64,000 bases of DNA from positions 97,548,418 to 97,612,417 of the forward strand of contig CM076261.1 in assembly GCA_038380795.1 (NCBI GenBank), written 5' to 3'. Source of the stretch: Pyrocephalus nanus (lineage: Eukaryota; Chordata; Aves; Passeriformes; Tyrannidae). Positions 52,395 through 63,592 of the stretch are shown in pieces. Both the position numbers and the translations under genes were made by a program. Positions within the stretch are counted from its first letter, which is position 1. Every line of letters begins with the position of its first letter. A model generated the notes under the pieces. That model was not told where the DNA came from, did not search any database, and saw nothing but the letters and a program-made list of their open reading frames with translations.

Positions 52395-52780
52395 AAGGGG
52401 CCCCTGGGTGGATGGGGAGCTGGGAACAGGAGCCAGTGCTGGGAACCAGTGTCAGGAGCCAGAGCCAGTGCCTTGATCCAGAGGTGGTGCTGAGAACTGG
52501 AGTTAGGGTTGGGCATTGGTGCCGGGAACCAGAGCCACTGCCGTGAAATGGAGCTGATGCCTTGAACCAGAACATGTGCCGTGAACCAAAGCCAGTGCCG
52601 GGAAATGGAGCCAGTGGCAGGAACCGGAGCTGGTGCCATAACCAAAGCTGGTGCTGAGAACCAGAGGTGGTACCAGGAACTAGAGCCGGTACCAGGAACC
52701 ACAACCAGTGTTGGGAGCCAGAGCTGCTCTGGGTACTGGAGCCAATGCTGAGAACCGGAGCTGGTGCTGCCTGCTGGCCC
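52395..52780. repeat. ~18-22 bp repeat (GGAACCAGAGCCAGTGCC)
   Basis: About eighteen degenerate copies across 385 bp. Confidence 0.85.
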
Positions 52781-54722
52781 CAGCCCTGTGATGCCCAGGA
52801 ACCCTCCAGTGCCAGTGCCACAGGACAGAGTCAGCAGCTTCCAGGTGCCCTATGGCATGGATGGGTGTGGATGCCCGTGCAGACCTGTGTGCACTCTCCT
52901 GCAGGTACACACCTGTGCATACACCCATGCACCAACCTGCGTGTGTTCACAGGCACTCACACACACATCCCCCACCCCGAATGTGCACACACCCATCTGC
53001 CCCACCCACCGTACACACAAGTCATACACGTGCCTGAACGCACATATGTGAGTGTGCATACACGCCTGCCCAAACGTGTGTGCGGCCCCCCGCTGCACAT
53101 GCACTCAGGGGTGTGAACACGGGTGACCAAGTGTGTGCCCAGCCCAGCCCCACCCTTTAGGCACACACAGCACACACCAGCACAAACATAGCTGTGTGCA
53201 CACGCATAGGAACACATGTGCACGCGTGCACTCACGCACAGACACACACACGCACACATGTACTGGGGGGGCTCGGGGGCTTTGATATCTCCCAGTGCCT
53301 CCCGATGCCTCCTGCTGCCTCCCTCCCCATCCAGCCGCTAGTGCAGCACCGCACAGGACAGCCGGCCCCAGCCCCACCCCATCGGGGGCAGCGTGTGCCA
53401 AACTGCCCCGGAGCGGTCGCATCCACCGGGGACCGCAGACTGGGGTGGCGTGAAGACCCCCAGGGACCCCAGACCGGGGCAGTGCGATGTCGCACCTGCT
53501 GTGCTGAGGTCGGGGTCCCCTCCCAGCTCGACAGGACCCCAGCTCAGACCCCCCCAATCAGCTCTGGCTGCATCCATACCGGGGCTGCCGCTCGCTCCGT
53601 CCGTGCTGTCCGGATCCGGTGCTGGCGCAGCCGCTCTTGCCGCGATCATGTGCCCGTCCAGACTCGGGCGCAGGGAGCGAATCCCCTGGCCAAAGCCGGA
53701 CAAAGGGCCCCTTTCAGTCCCGCTGGGCCCCGCGGGCCCCTCGGCGCCAAGGGACAAAGGTCCGGCACGCTTGGCACCGGCAGCGCCGGGCGCTCCCAGC
53801 CCGGGTCACCCGCGGGGCGGGGGGCGCTGGGCCCTACCGGGGGGTGGGTGCGTGGCCAGGACCCCTTCTGCACTCCTCGTCCCTCTCACCTCTGTCCGCT
53901 GGCGGCTCCCCCCGGGAGCGGGGCTCGGCGCCACGTGCGCGGGGCTGGCACGGCTGGCACGGTGCCCCCGGGGATCCCAGAGCTGGCACACGTCAGCGGG
54001 GCTGGCACACGCCGGCGCGGTGCCACGGCCGGCCCTGCCCCGGAGCCGCCCGTGCCTGGGGGGCCGGAGCCGCTGGTGTCACACTCGTGCCCACTCCGTG
54101 GGGGCTTCCCAAATGGGTGCGGGTGCCACCGAGAACCCCAGTCCCGCAATTGCCCACCTGTGACCTGGGGCAGAACAGGCACGTGGAGATGCCTGGGGGA
54201 GCTGTGTCCCCCCTACCCCCCCCGCTCCCTGCCTGAAGGTCCCACTCAATGGGCACCAGCACTGCCCATGGCGGGAGCCCTGCCCACACTCGCAGGGTGG
54301 GCACCCGGGTATCCCCCAGCACAGCTCGGGGGGTAGCCTGCGGGACAGGGGAGCAGGCAGGGAGCAGGCAGGGAGCAAGTGAGGAGCAGGCAGCAGGCAG
54401 GGAAAAGGCAGGATGCAGGCAGTGAGCAGGCAGGATGCAGAGAGCAGGAAGCAGGCAGAGGTGCAGGAGGCACCCAGTCCAGCCCTGGGGTGGCCCAGAG
54501 TGACCACCCAATCCAGCCACCCCACGGGGGAACACAGCATCCCCACACAGCCCGTGCCTGACCCCACCTCCCAGTGCTCCCAGCTGAGACTGGGACCCCA
54601 CTCAACCTAATCCCAGTGATCCTGGTTGGGACTGATAACCTCCCATAGTCCAGTGCTCCCAGCCAGGACTGGAAACCACACACAGACTCTCCCCTCAATC
54701 CCAGCTATATAAAAGGCTCCAT

Positions 54723-54740
54723 TTTATTCCCAGTTTTATT
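54723..54740 (-). terminator. PARP10: PARP10 polyadenylation signals
   Basis: Two AATAAA hexamers lie on the minus strand (complements at 54735-54740 and 54723-54728), about 520 bp past the PARP10 stop. Cleavage would follow near 54700. This gives a 3' UTR of roughly 540-560 bases. Confidence 0.75.
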
Positions 54741-55027
54741 TGCAGTTCTATTCCCAATTTTGCTGGCATCACACTGGTGATCCCAAGTCCTCCTGCTGGA
54801 CTCCTGCCCTGGCATGAGGGCACCCAGGAGTGTGCCCAGGTAGGGACCCCCCCACTCCAAGTCCCCTGAGCAGGGCAGGAATCCCCTTGCACCCTGAAAC
54901 CCCATGGCAGGCACTCCTTGAGCACCTGGTGTGGGGGTGGACACTGTAACCCCCATGGTGGCACTCGTGCCAGGGGGCTCTAGAGGGTCAGGGGGGGTCC
55001 ACATGGCAGAGCTGCAGCTAGACAGTT

Positions 55028-55259
55028 CAGGAGGTGCCCCCTTAGCATAGCCAGTTCCAGGGGCAAGGACAGTGCCAGGAGGTCAAAGGGTGCCCCTGTG
55101 GCAGAGCTGGTGTCGGGGGGGCTCAAGAGGTGCCCCCTTGGCAGAGCCAATGCCAGGTGGCTCAGAGGGGTCAAAAAGGACCCCCCCCCGGCAGAGCCAG
55201 TGCTGGGGGGCTCAGGGGGTGCCCCCATGGCAAAGACAGTGCCGGGGGGCTCAGGGAGG
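55028..55259. repeat. ~36-bp repeat in PARP10 3' UTR
   Basis: About six units with GGCAGAGCCAGTGCTGGGGG and CTCAGGGGGTGCCCCC. The array runs right up to the stop codon. Confidence 0.82.
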
Positions 55260-56506
55260 TCAGAGGGGATCCCTGCGGCGGCAGGTGATCAGATACTGGG
55301 GGTAGGCCTGGGTGTCGTTGAAGATGACAAAGATGTCGGGCTGCTGGGGGTTGTCCACGACGCTGTGGTAGCGCTGGGGGCCCTTGGCCCCCTCCCGCAG
55401 TGGAGGTGCCCGCAGCCCCCGCCGCCCAGCTGCAAACACTCCGGTCAGAACTTTGGCCACGAAGATGAACTTGGTGCCGTCGGCGCTGGGCGGCGAGTAC
55501 TGATCCCGTGCCGAGATGGCCGCGCGCGCTGCAAAGTACACGCCGCGGCCGTAGAGCGTGGCTGTGGGGACAGGGATCAGCTGGGGCACCAGGGACGTGT
55601 GCTTGCAGTGCTGGCCACGGAGCAGCACCCCATTTCAGCACTGATGGCACCGTGACCACTTTGACCCTGCATTCCAACTCCCATGCGGATGGCACCGTGC
55701 CCCCAGGATCACCCCATTCCTGCACCGATGGCACCATGCCTGCCTCAGCACTCTATTTCCATGGCAATGGCACCACGCCCCCATTGTCATCCTGTTTCCA
55801 TGCTGTGTCCCATTCCCACACCGATGTCACCATGCCTGGATCAGCACTCCATTCCCATGCCAATGGTGCCTGTGCCCTAATCCCATGCTGTCAGCACAAT
55901 GCCCACACTGGCACCCTGTTCTCATGCCAATGGCACCGTGCCCCCCTTGGTGCCCTGTTCTCATGCTGATGGCTCTGTTTCCACCTTGGTGCCCCATTCC
56001 CAGGCTGACACCATCACACCCACATCAGCAGCCTGTTCCCATGCTGATGGTCCCCTTTGGCGCTCTGTTTCCACACCAAGGGCATTGTGCCCACATCGTC
56101 ATCCCACATCTGCCCAGCACTCACCGTTCTTGCCGCAGAAGCTGCGGTTGAAGCCGTGCAGGCAGATCTCACGGCTGGAGGCCTTGGTGGTGCCGTGGAA
56201 GAGAACGCGCTCTGCGGTGGTGCCATCGGCACATGCCCGCTCCACGCTGCCCTTCTTCAGCTGGTACTGCTTATACAGCAGCGGGTGGATCAGCTTCTGC
56301 ACCTGCCGGGCATTGCAGCGTCATTGCTCTGCCATGGGGGCACCCTAAGGAGTCCGATGTCCCCAAACCCACCTGCACAACGCTGATCCGGCTGTACAGC
56401 TCCTCCAGCGTCCCATAGAAATGGTGCACAGTGTCGGCGAACTCCTCCGAGTCCTCGGCCAGTGGCATCAGCCGCACCTCCTCCTCCAGCCCTGGCACCT
56501 CCAGCC
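55260..56506 (-). CDS. PARP10: PARP10 ART catalytic domain (exons 9-11)
   Basis: Exons 56373-56506, 56125-56302 and 55260-55561. The NAD+-binding His is in [10 protein letters not shown], the Tyr in [13 protein letters not shown], and the third position is Ile in [22 protein letters not shown] instead of H-Y-E marks mono- rather than poly-ADP-ribosylation. [19 protein letters not shown] and [11 protein letters not shown] are conserved with human. The protein ends CRRRDPL shortly after the domain, lacking the short human tail. The intron at 55562-56124 is a repeat. Confidence 0.95.
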
Positions 56507-59500
56507 CTGCCGGATACAGCCACGGTGAACACGGGCGCAGCACAGGACAGGGCCAGGCCCGCAGCACCGGCACGTACCGAGCAGGCAGCGGGCACTCTCA
56601 GCTGGGGGCTGGCTGCGGCAGACGGGCACGGCGCGGGCACTGCCGATGTCGTACTCCTCCATGCGCTCCAAGTCCACAGTGAAGGGCCGCCCGTCCAGCA
56701 CCAGGTCCAGCCTGCGCTCCCGGCGCAGCCAGGCCTGCTCCAGCAGCGCTGCCACCTCAGGGGCGTAGGGGACGATGGTGCCGGAGGCGTCCCAGCGCAC
56801 CCAGCGTGCGGCACCAGTGGTGGCAGTGGTGACAGCGGCGGCACTGCGCTCCACCGGCGGCCGGCGCCGCAGCAGCGTGTCGAGGTCGTGGGCGGCAGCG
56901 GCTGTGTACTTGGCGAAGCCGTGCAGCGTGGCGGTGTTGCCACGCAGGCTGAGGTGCACAGCGTGCCGGCGCTGCAGCAGGGCCAGCGCGTGGTGGCCGG
57001 CGGCCGGCAGTGTCCGCAGCCGCTCGCTCTCCACCTCCTGCGCCCGCAGCTGCCCCACCAGCGCCCGCTCCAGCTCCTGCGGCACCTCCGACACGTCCCG
57101 CTCAAAGGAGCAGAACACCGTCACCTGCGCCGTGTCTGCCGCCACCAGTGCCTCCTCCAGCGAGGCCTCCAGCGCGGCCAGCAGCCCAGCGTCCTCCTCC
57201 ACCTGCTCCTGCTCCCGGCAGTAGGAGCGCAGGGAGAGAGCAGTGGCGCGTGCCAGCTCCTCCTCCTCACGCCGCATGTTTTCCATGGAATACTGGATGG
57301 CCAGAGCCATCTCGGCCTCCTCCTCCACCCCGGTGCCCAACAGCAGCTCCCCGGCACTCTTCCCATCAGCCGTGTCGGGGAACTTGGCATCAGGGTCCCG
57401 CTCGCTGCTGAGGACGGCACCGGGCCACACTCTGGGGTCCCCGTGGTCGTCAGCCTCGTCAGGGCGCAACACTGCCAGCAGCTCCCTGATCTCCTCTGTG
57501 GGAGCAGCAGGGCATCAACCAGGAGACCCCACCACGGCCTCGGGGAGAGCCAGCATCCATGGCCCCCTCGCCCCACCATGGCACAGGGAGAGTGGGCACC
57601 GGAGCAGTCCCCCCACCCCTCACCTATGCTGGAGTGAAAGTTATCACTGTCACCATCATCATCATCCGCAGCAGCATCATCGCCCTCAGGCAGGTCCTGG
57701 TGCCAGGGGTGTTGCACTGAGGGCTGGGGGTCCCAGTGGTGGCTCAGGGGCAGCAGCTCCTCCAGTTCCTGCTGTAGAGACCGAGGGACGGCATCACTGG
57801 CACTGCTCTGGCATAGCAGGGACCGGCACAACGGCCCCTGCCTGCCAACCCCCTCCCCACGAGGCTGCACCTGCGGGTCTGCGGGGCTCCAGGGGTCACC
57901 ATCCAGGTGGATGACACACTGGAAGCGGCTCTCCAGCTGCTGGAGGAGGCTCTGCCCGTCCAGGTCCCGCAGGAAGCGGGCAACACCAGGGAAGTGCAGC
58001 ATCACGGGGTGCGAGGCCACAGAGCCCAGCAGGCTCTGAAGGAAATCCGCCGCTGCCTGGCACCGGCCCAGCTCCCCGCTTACCTGTCAGGTGATCAGAA
58101 CGATGGGGGGTTCAGCACCTGGGCACTGGCACCGGGTTGGCTCCCCACTCACTGGCCAGAAGAGCAGGCAGTGAAGTTATCACCGTGGGGCCGGCAGCCA
58201 CCACCAGAATGCGCCATGAGCACGGGGAGGTGGGAGCACCACATGGAGCCCTGCCCACACCACACCTGCACCCCTGCCCACACTTGCCCGTACCCCTGTC
58301 CAGATCCCTGCTTTCAGCTCACCCGGAACCCAGCGATGTCCTCTCCCTCCAGAGGCAGCAGGGACACTTCAGGGATGCTGCCAAGCAGGTCCTGGTAGTG
58401 CTGCTGCAGGTACTGCAGTGCTCCTGGCTCTGCTGGCACCAGCACCTCATCCTGCACCAGCAGCGCTGGCGCTGGCACCGGCGCAGCCACCAACTCTGGG
58501 GCCACCACTGACACCGGCTCCAGGCACTGGCTCTGGTTAGTCACGGCCCCGAGCCCCTCCGTGTCCTTGTCCCCACTGGGGAAGGCGGCTGATGGCTGCA
58601 CTGGCACTGGGTGCGGCGTCCGCAGCTCTGCTGGTGCTGCTGGCTCTGGGTCTGTGGGGGCTGTGTCTGATGCAGGGTCTGTGTCTGGTGATGTGACTGT
58701 GTTTGGCAGGGAATCTGTGTCCAGCAGAGGGGCTGTGTCCAGGGGAGAAGCCGTGTCCAGGGGGTGTGGGTCCATGTCCAGGGGAGGGTCTGTGTCCCCA
58801 TCCAGCAGCTCCAGGAAAGGATAGTGGGGGGTGAGCTCCAGCACCGCATCCTGCAGCCGGTGTGGCCTCTGCAGCACCCGCTCGGCGGCTGCAGGAGGAC
58901 AGATAGATGGGCAGGCAGTGACCCAGCCGGGACCCCCAGCTCCCCCTGGCACCAGCAGGGGTTCCTTGCCTGCTCACCTGCCGGCTCCTGGAAGGTGACG
59001 ATGGCCCTGTGCCCGCCCGGCAGCAGCTGCACCTCCTGCACAGAGCCACCGCCACTGCGCCGGTTCTCGAAGTAGAGCTCGAGCAGGTCCCGGCTCAGCG
59101 CCGGCCCCGCCGCCCGCACCAGCACCACGGGGGTCTGCGGCACCCGTAGCAGCGCCAGCCCCCGGCGCTGTGCCCGCTGCTCCGCCAGCTCCAGCTCTGC
59201 GGCATGGGCAGCGCTGGCACCATGGGACAACAGGGACCCCACGGCAGTGCCACCGCCCCCACAGCAGCGTCTGGGCGCTACTGACCCACACTGACCCCAC
59301 ACCGCCCCGCAGACCCCACACACCAAAATACCACCCTGGTGCTCTCAGATCCCCAGCCGATCGCCCCCCTGCCCACCAGTACTGCCACCCCATCGCATCC
59401 CCAACCTCCTGGGACCCCCACCCCATTGCCTACCCCCTCCCGGCAACCCCACCCTATCACCTTGGCCCTCTGTGCCCCCACCCCCAGCATACCCATCCCA

Positions 59501-60483
59501 TTACCCCCCCAAGCCCTGGTGCCCCCCCATGAGCTCTGGTCCCACCTCGGGGGGTGAGGGGGTCCTGCAGGTGCAGCAGCCCCCAGTAAGGTGTGGGGTC
59601 CTGGCACAGTGTGACAGTGCGAGGGGAGACCCCCAGCACGGTCTCCAGGAGGAGGTCCAGGTGCTCGGGGGGGGTCCTGGGGTGGAGGCTACGCAGCAGC
59701 AGGCGGGTGGGGTCCCAGGGGGGGGCCAGGCGCACCTCTAGCTTTTCCCCCCCCAGCTGGTGGCTGCCATGGGTCAGCACGTTCTGTGCATCTGGGAGGG
59801 AATGTGGGGGGTCACTGGGGTGGGAGGGCATCACCAGACCCCACCCGGCACCCCTGGGGACACAGCACTGCTCACCAGTGCTCCCAGTGGGACTGAGACC
59901 CCCCAAATCCCATCCCAGTGCCTGCAGCGGGGCTGGGACCCCCAAAAACAATCCCAGTGCTCCCAGTGGGGCTGGAATCCCCCACAGCCCATCTCAGTGC
60001 TGCCAGCTGGGACTGGGACCGCCAAACACCCCAATTCCAGTGCACCCAGCTGGGACTGGGACTCCTCACAGACCCCATCCTAGAGCTCTCAGTTGGGACT
60101 GCGAATCCCTTACAGCCCATCCCAGTGCTTCCAATTGGGTCTGGAATCCCCCACCCCATCCCAGTGCTCCCACTTATAACCGTGACCCCCACACACCCCA
60201 TCCCAGTGCTCTCAATTGTGACTGTGATCCCTCATACCCCATCCCAGTGCTCCCAGTTGGGACTGACTCCCCACACCCCATCCCAGTGCTCCCAGTTAGA
60301 ACTGGGACCCTTCCTGCACTTACCCTGGGGGTCCTCGAAGGTGAGGAAGAAGAGGGGGCCGAGGCGCTGGCAGCTCTGCACGGGGCCACCTCCCGAGCGC
60401 CGCTGGCTCTCGAAGTACAGGACCAGCAGCTCCTCTGGGGTGTCTGGAGGGACCCCCTGCACCTCCAGCACCCCCTCTGCCAT
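55260..60483 (-). CDS. PARP10: PARP10 mono-ADP-ribosyltransferase, complete
   Basis: PARP10 transfers single ADP-ribose units to protein (and nucleic acid) targets; in mammals it acts in interferon-linked and NF-kB signalling and DNA damage tolerance. Coding exons from 5' to 3' are 60324-60483, 59546-59791, 58978-59196, 58323-58888, 57871-58083, 57624-57771, 56578-57495, 56373-56506, 56125-56302 and 55260-55561. They sum to 3,084 bases: 1,027 residues and a stop (complement TCA at 55260-55262). All junctions are GT-AG and in phase. Human PARP10 has 1,025 residues. The ATG at 60481-60483 is one base inside an exon, so an upstream non-coding exon is expected. The gene lies next to PLEC on the same strand, as in mammals. 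Confidence 0.96.
55660..56100. repeat. ~45-bp minisatellite in last PARP10 intron
   Basis: Ten or so degenerate units with GATGGCACCATGCC and CCCATTCCCATGC. It fills the intron between the last two exons. Confidence 0.82.
56578..57771 (-). CDS. PARP10: PARP10 UIM and WWE-like region (exons 7-8)
   Basis: Exon 7 (57624-57771) is acidic, with runs of Asp. Exon 8 (56578-57495) has two ubiquitin-interacting motifs, [15 protein letters not shown] and [16 protein letters not shown], as human PARP10 does. Further on, [20 protein letters not shown] matches the human GDCTILRGFGAHPARAARHL. The last 70 residues form a WWE-like module starting [20 protein letters not shown] and including [16 protein letters not shown] do not recall this in human PARP10. 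Confidence 0.85.
57871..58888 (-). CDS. PARP10: PARP10 linker and KH-like region (exons 5-6)
   Basis: Exon 5 starts [20 protein letters not shown], matching human AERVLQQEHRLQGSELSLV, then has a low-complexity stretch of PLDTAP/PLDMDP-like units (about 58650-58810). It ends [20 protein letters not shown], as in human. Exon 6 continues [20 protein letters not shown], part of a KH-like fold of the PARP9/10/14 group. Exon 6 begins with the bases GTAAGC, a donor-like string right at its 5' edge. Intron 5 (58084-58322) has nothing notable. Confidence 0.88.
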
Positions 60484-60484
60484 C
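58978..60484 (-). CDS. PARP10: PARP10 N-terminal RRM-like modules (exons 2-4)
   Basis: Each of the first three coding exons carries one RRM-like fold. The first ([20 protein letters not shown], then [11 protein letters not shown]) and third ([20 protein letters not shown], then [10 protein letters not shown]) share the pattern of human RRM1. The second reads [20 protein letters not shown]. Such modules are expected to bind nucleic acid. Intron 2 (59792-60323) is largely a minisatellite; intron 3 (59197-59545) is C-rich with no element. Confidence 0.88.
59870..60310. repeat. ~55-60 bp minisatellite in PARP10 intron 2
   Basis: About eight units with CATCCCAGTGCTCCCAGTTG and GGACTGGGACC. The array stops about a dozen bases left of the exon 2 donor. 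Confidence 0.88.
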
Positions 60485-60873
60485 CTGGGACACCCACACG
60501 TTGGGGGGGGGGATAGAATCCCCTTCAGCTGCTCCACCCACCCTGTTCCCACTCCCCCCAGCACTGATGTGACCCCCCGGACCAAGGACACGTCCTGCAC
60601 CCACACGTGACCTCAACCCCTCCCCAAACCCCACAGCCGCATCCTTCCCCCGCACCTCCGTAGCAAGGACACCCCAAGCCCTGCACCCCCCGGGGGCGGG
60701 ACCCCCCTATAGCCCCGGGCAAGACCCCCCCAGCCCCGGGGCATCCCCACGGTCCCCGAGCAGAGCCCCCCTCCCATAACCCCGGAAACCCCTCACGGCC
60801 CCGGGCAGGACCCCCCGCCTCTCGGGGGGCAGGAACCCGCCCCAGGCCCCCGGGGCAGGACCCCCCCACGCAC

Positions 60874-60900
60874 CGGACGTCGCGCGGCTCCGCCCTGGCA
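60874..60900 (-). other. PARP10: Probable PARP10 non-coding first exon
   Basis: A donor GTGCGTGG follows GACGTCCG at 60874 on the minus strand, just downstream of the interferon-type element. The first coding exon has an acceptor one base before its ATG, so a leader exon is needed. The 5' border is a guess. Confidence 0.4.
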
Positions 60901-60902
60901 GC

Positions 60903-60918
60903 GAAACGAAACTGAAAC
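60903..60918. promoter_or_regulatory. PARP10: ISRE/IRF-like element of PARP10 promoter
   Basis: GAAACGAAACTGAAAC contains three GAAAC units; the last two have the GAAANNGAAA spacing recognised by IRF proteins. It is followed by a GGGGCGGG box. Position just upstream of the presumed PARP10 transcription start fits the interferon inducibility known for mammalian PARP10. Confidence 0.65.
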
Positions 60919-61014
60919 GGGGCGGGAAGGGGAAGGGGAAGGGCGGGGGGCGGGAACGGGGTGGGGACACGGGGCCGTACCCACGGGGGACACGGGGACA
61001 CGTGGCCGTCCCCC

Positions 61015-61795
61015 GCGCCTGACCAGCGGGCACGGGACCGGCCCCACGCGTGACAGTGGGACACTGGATTTGTCCGATGCGTGACGGGGGTACACGGAAC
61101 CGGCCCCACGCGTGACGGGGGGACACGGGACCGTTCCCAAGTGTAACATGGTGACATGTTACCGGCCCCACGCGTGACCGGGGGACACAAGACCATCCCC
61201 TGCGCGCAACGAGACCACCCCCGTGTGTGACCTGGGAACACGGGAACAGTCCCACGCGGGACACGGGGACACGGGATCGTCCCCACAGATGATGTGGGGA
61301 CATGGTACTTTCCCACGTGTGATATGGGGACGCAGGACCAGCTCCAGATATGGAGACGCAGGACCAGAGCAGGCCCCACGCGTGACAGAGAACACATGAC
61401 CATCACCTGCACGCGACCAGGGTCCAGGGAACCGGCCCCAGACGTGACCATGGGGCACAGAACCGGCCCCACGCGTGACACAAGGACACGGAACTGACCC
61501 TAGACGGGACCAGGGAACATGGGGACAGCCCCACGGCTGACTAGGTTACACAGGACCGTACCCAAGAGTGACACAGGGATACGTGACCAGCCCCACGGGT
61601 CACCAAGGGACACCGCACCGGCCCCCGCGCGTGACCGGGGTACACGTGATTGACACCTCGCATGGCCAGGGGACACGTGACCGGCCCCAGGGGTGTCCAG
61701 GGGACCACGGACCGGCCCCGCGCGTCACCGAGGACACGTGACCGGCCTCGGGAGTCTCCACGGGACCCCGGGCCGGCCCCACGCGTGACACGGTG
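61015..61795. repeat. ~31-bp minisatellite, ~24 copies, upstream of PARP10
   Basis: Units resemble CCGGCCCCACGCGTGACNNG followed by GGGACACGGGA. ACGCGTGAC is intact in about seven copies (for example near 61047, 61103, 61167, 61376, 61466 and 61780) and varied in the rest. Confidence 0.93.
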
Positions 61796-61799
61796 GGGC

Positions 61800-62060
61800 A
61801 GGGCGGGTGCCGCCGCTCTGCCGCCACAGGGGGGCGCTCTGCCGCGAGGCCCCGCCCGTCCCGCGCGTCACGCCCCCTAGACCACGCCCTCCGTCAAGCC
61901 CCGCCCCCACCCTACGCGGGGAGCGGCAGGTCCAGCGCACCATCTGCCGTGCCCCTCTTCAGGCCCCGCCCCGCGGCCCCGCCCCGCCCTGGCCCCGCCC
62001 CTCGGCGCGCAGTAAGCGGACCCCTCGCAGCTCGGCCGGGCCGGTGAGCGGGGGGCGTGG
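61800..62060 (+). promoter_or_regulatory. CpG-rich block with possible plus-strand leader exon
   Basis: Dense CpG and GC boxes precede CTCGGCCGGGCCG|GTGAGCGG near 62043, which reads as a plus-strand donor. In mammals GRINA follows PARP10 in the opposite direction, so this could be its leader exon, but no GRINA coding sequence is visible in the window. Confidence 0.3.
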
Positions 62061-62399
62061 GGGGTCCCGGGGCTCCGACGGGGGGGGCGGGCGGTGGGAG
62101 GGGGCGCGGAGACCCCGGCGCCGCCCCCGAGCACGGGTCTCCCCTGCCACCCCGCGCTGCCGCATTACGCAGCGCACGGGTTCCGTGCGGGGGGCGGTGG
62201 GGGGGATGGCGGGTGTAACAGGAGGGGGGAGCGGGGCCGAGGGGGACCCCACGGGCACGGGCACAGGGGAGGGGTCCCCTGGGAGCCCCTCCGCGGCAGC
62301 GCTCGGGGATTAGGCTCGCTGCTGCCGTAAATAGGCCGTGCTAGGGCTTTACCGACCGTCAGAGCAAAGCGGCTTACGGGGCTCCGGGAGAACCGGCGG

Positions 62400-62960
62400 G
62401 GGGGCGGGCGGAGGCACCCCCGCAACCCGTGATGCGGGAGCACCTGCACCCCCGCTCGCCTCCACCGCCCGCAGCCCGTGCTGCGGGCACCCCCGCAACC
62501 CCTCCTGCGGGCACCCCTGCACCTCTAGAACCCCTCAGACCCCGTGCTGCGGGCACCACTGCACCTCCCGCGTCCCCGGCACCCCTTGCAATCCGTGATG
62601 CGGCCACCCTTGCACGCCGTGCCCCCTGCACACCGTGCCCCTCGCGTTCCCGCAATCTGTGATGTAAACACTCCCTGCACCCACGGTACCCTGTAGTGCG
62701 GGCCCCCGCACCCTGTGCCTCCCCCAACACGAGCTGTGGACACCCCTGTACCCCCCCCAGCACCGCATGCAGCGTGCTCCCCATAGTGCCTGAACCCCAT
62801 GCCCCCCGGGGTACCCTCCCCAACACGGTGCGCCTCCTGCCCCCTGCTCAGGGTGCCCCCCATGCCACGCACATCAAGTGCCTCCCGTACAACCCCCGCC
62901 TCACGGGGGAGCCCCCCATGCCCCCTACACACCGTGCCCCTCCAGGGGAGCCGCCCAGGC
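62400..62960. repeat. Degenerate ~30-bp repeat
   Basis: Units carry CCCCTGCACC and GTGCTGCGGGCACC with variable spacing. Confidence 0.75.
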
Positions 62961-63592
62961 TCCCTCTGCCCCCCTGCACTTTGTCCCCGGTGCCGCCCCC
63001 GCGGTGCCGCAGGGCCGAGCCCCCCCCGTTCCCCGCCGCCCGCCCGGGGCGCGGGGCCGTCACGCGGCGGCTGCGGTTGGCGCTGCCCGTTGGTCGGGCC
63101 CGGGGCCTGCGGCACCGCACGGCCCCGCACCGGCCCCGCGACAGCAGCGGCACCGCACTGGTACCGCGCGGGCCCGGTACCGCCGACTGCCAGGCCGCGG
63201 CACCGCATCGGTACCGCACCGGCGAGTGCGCGGTCCCTGCCTAGGGCGCAGCCGCCGCTCCCGCACTGCCCGGTTTTGTAACTGGGCCCCGGGAGCGGGG
63301 GCGGCCCCGGGGCTGCGGCGTAGCCCCCGCCCGGCCCCGATGAATGTGGGGCTGGGGCGAGGGCTGGCCGGACCCCACGGCTCCCGATGCTGGCTTGCGG
63401 GGGGGGGCAGTGGGGCAGCGCCGGGGCTCCCCCGCACCGCTTCCGGCAACCGCGGCAGACCCCGGCCCCGCACAACGGCCCCTTCGCCATGGCCGGGCCC
63501 CCCAACCCCGCACACCGACATGGCGGGCCATGCCTGGGCCCCCGAATCCCGCACACCGGCCCCGCACATCACCCCTCCCCGTCTGAGGGTGT

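Larger units (their letters stand above)
51165..54699. other. Spacer between PLEC and PARP10
   Basis: The right-most PLEC leader exons may lie here but none was identified. The left part is minisatellite (51425-51810 and 52395-52780). From 52,860 to 53,260 the sequence is CA/TG-rich. From 53,300 to 54,100 it is CpG-rich and could be an upstream promoter; from 54,355 to 54,470 there is a GCAGGCAGGGAG-like repeat. No coding gene recognised. Confidence 0.6.

Noticed and set aside
54706..54716. TATATAAAAGG, a textbook TATA box on the plus strand
   Set aside because: It lies at the PARP10 polyadenylation site and no plus-strand exon or start follows it.
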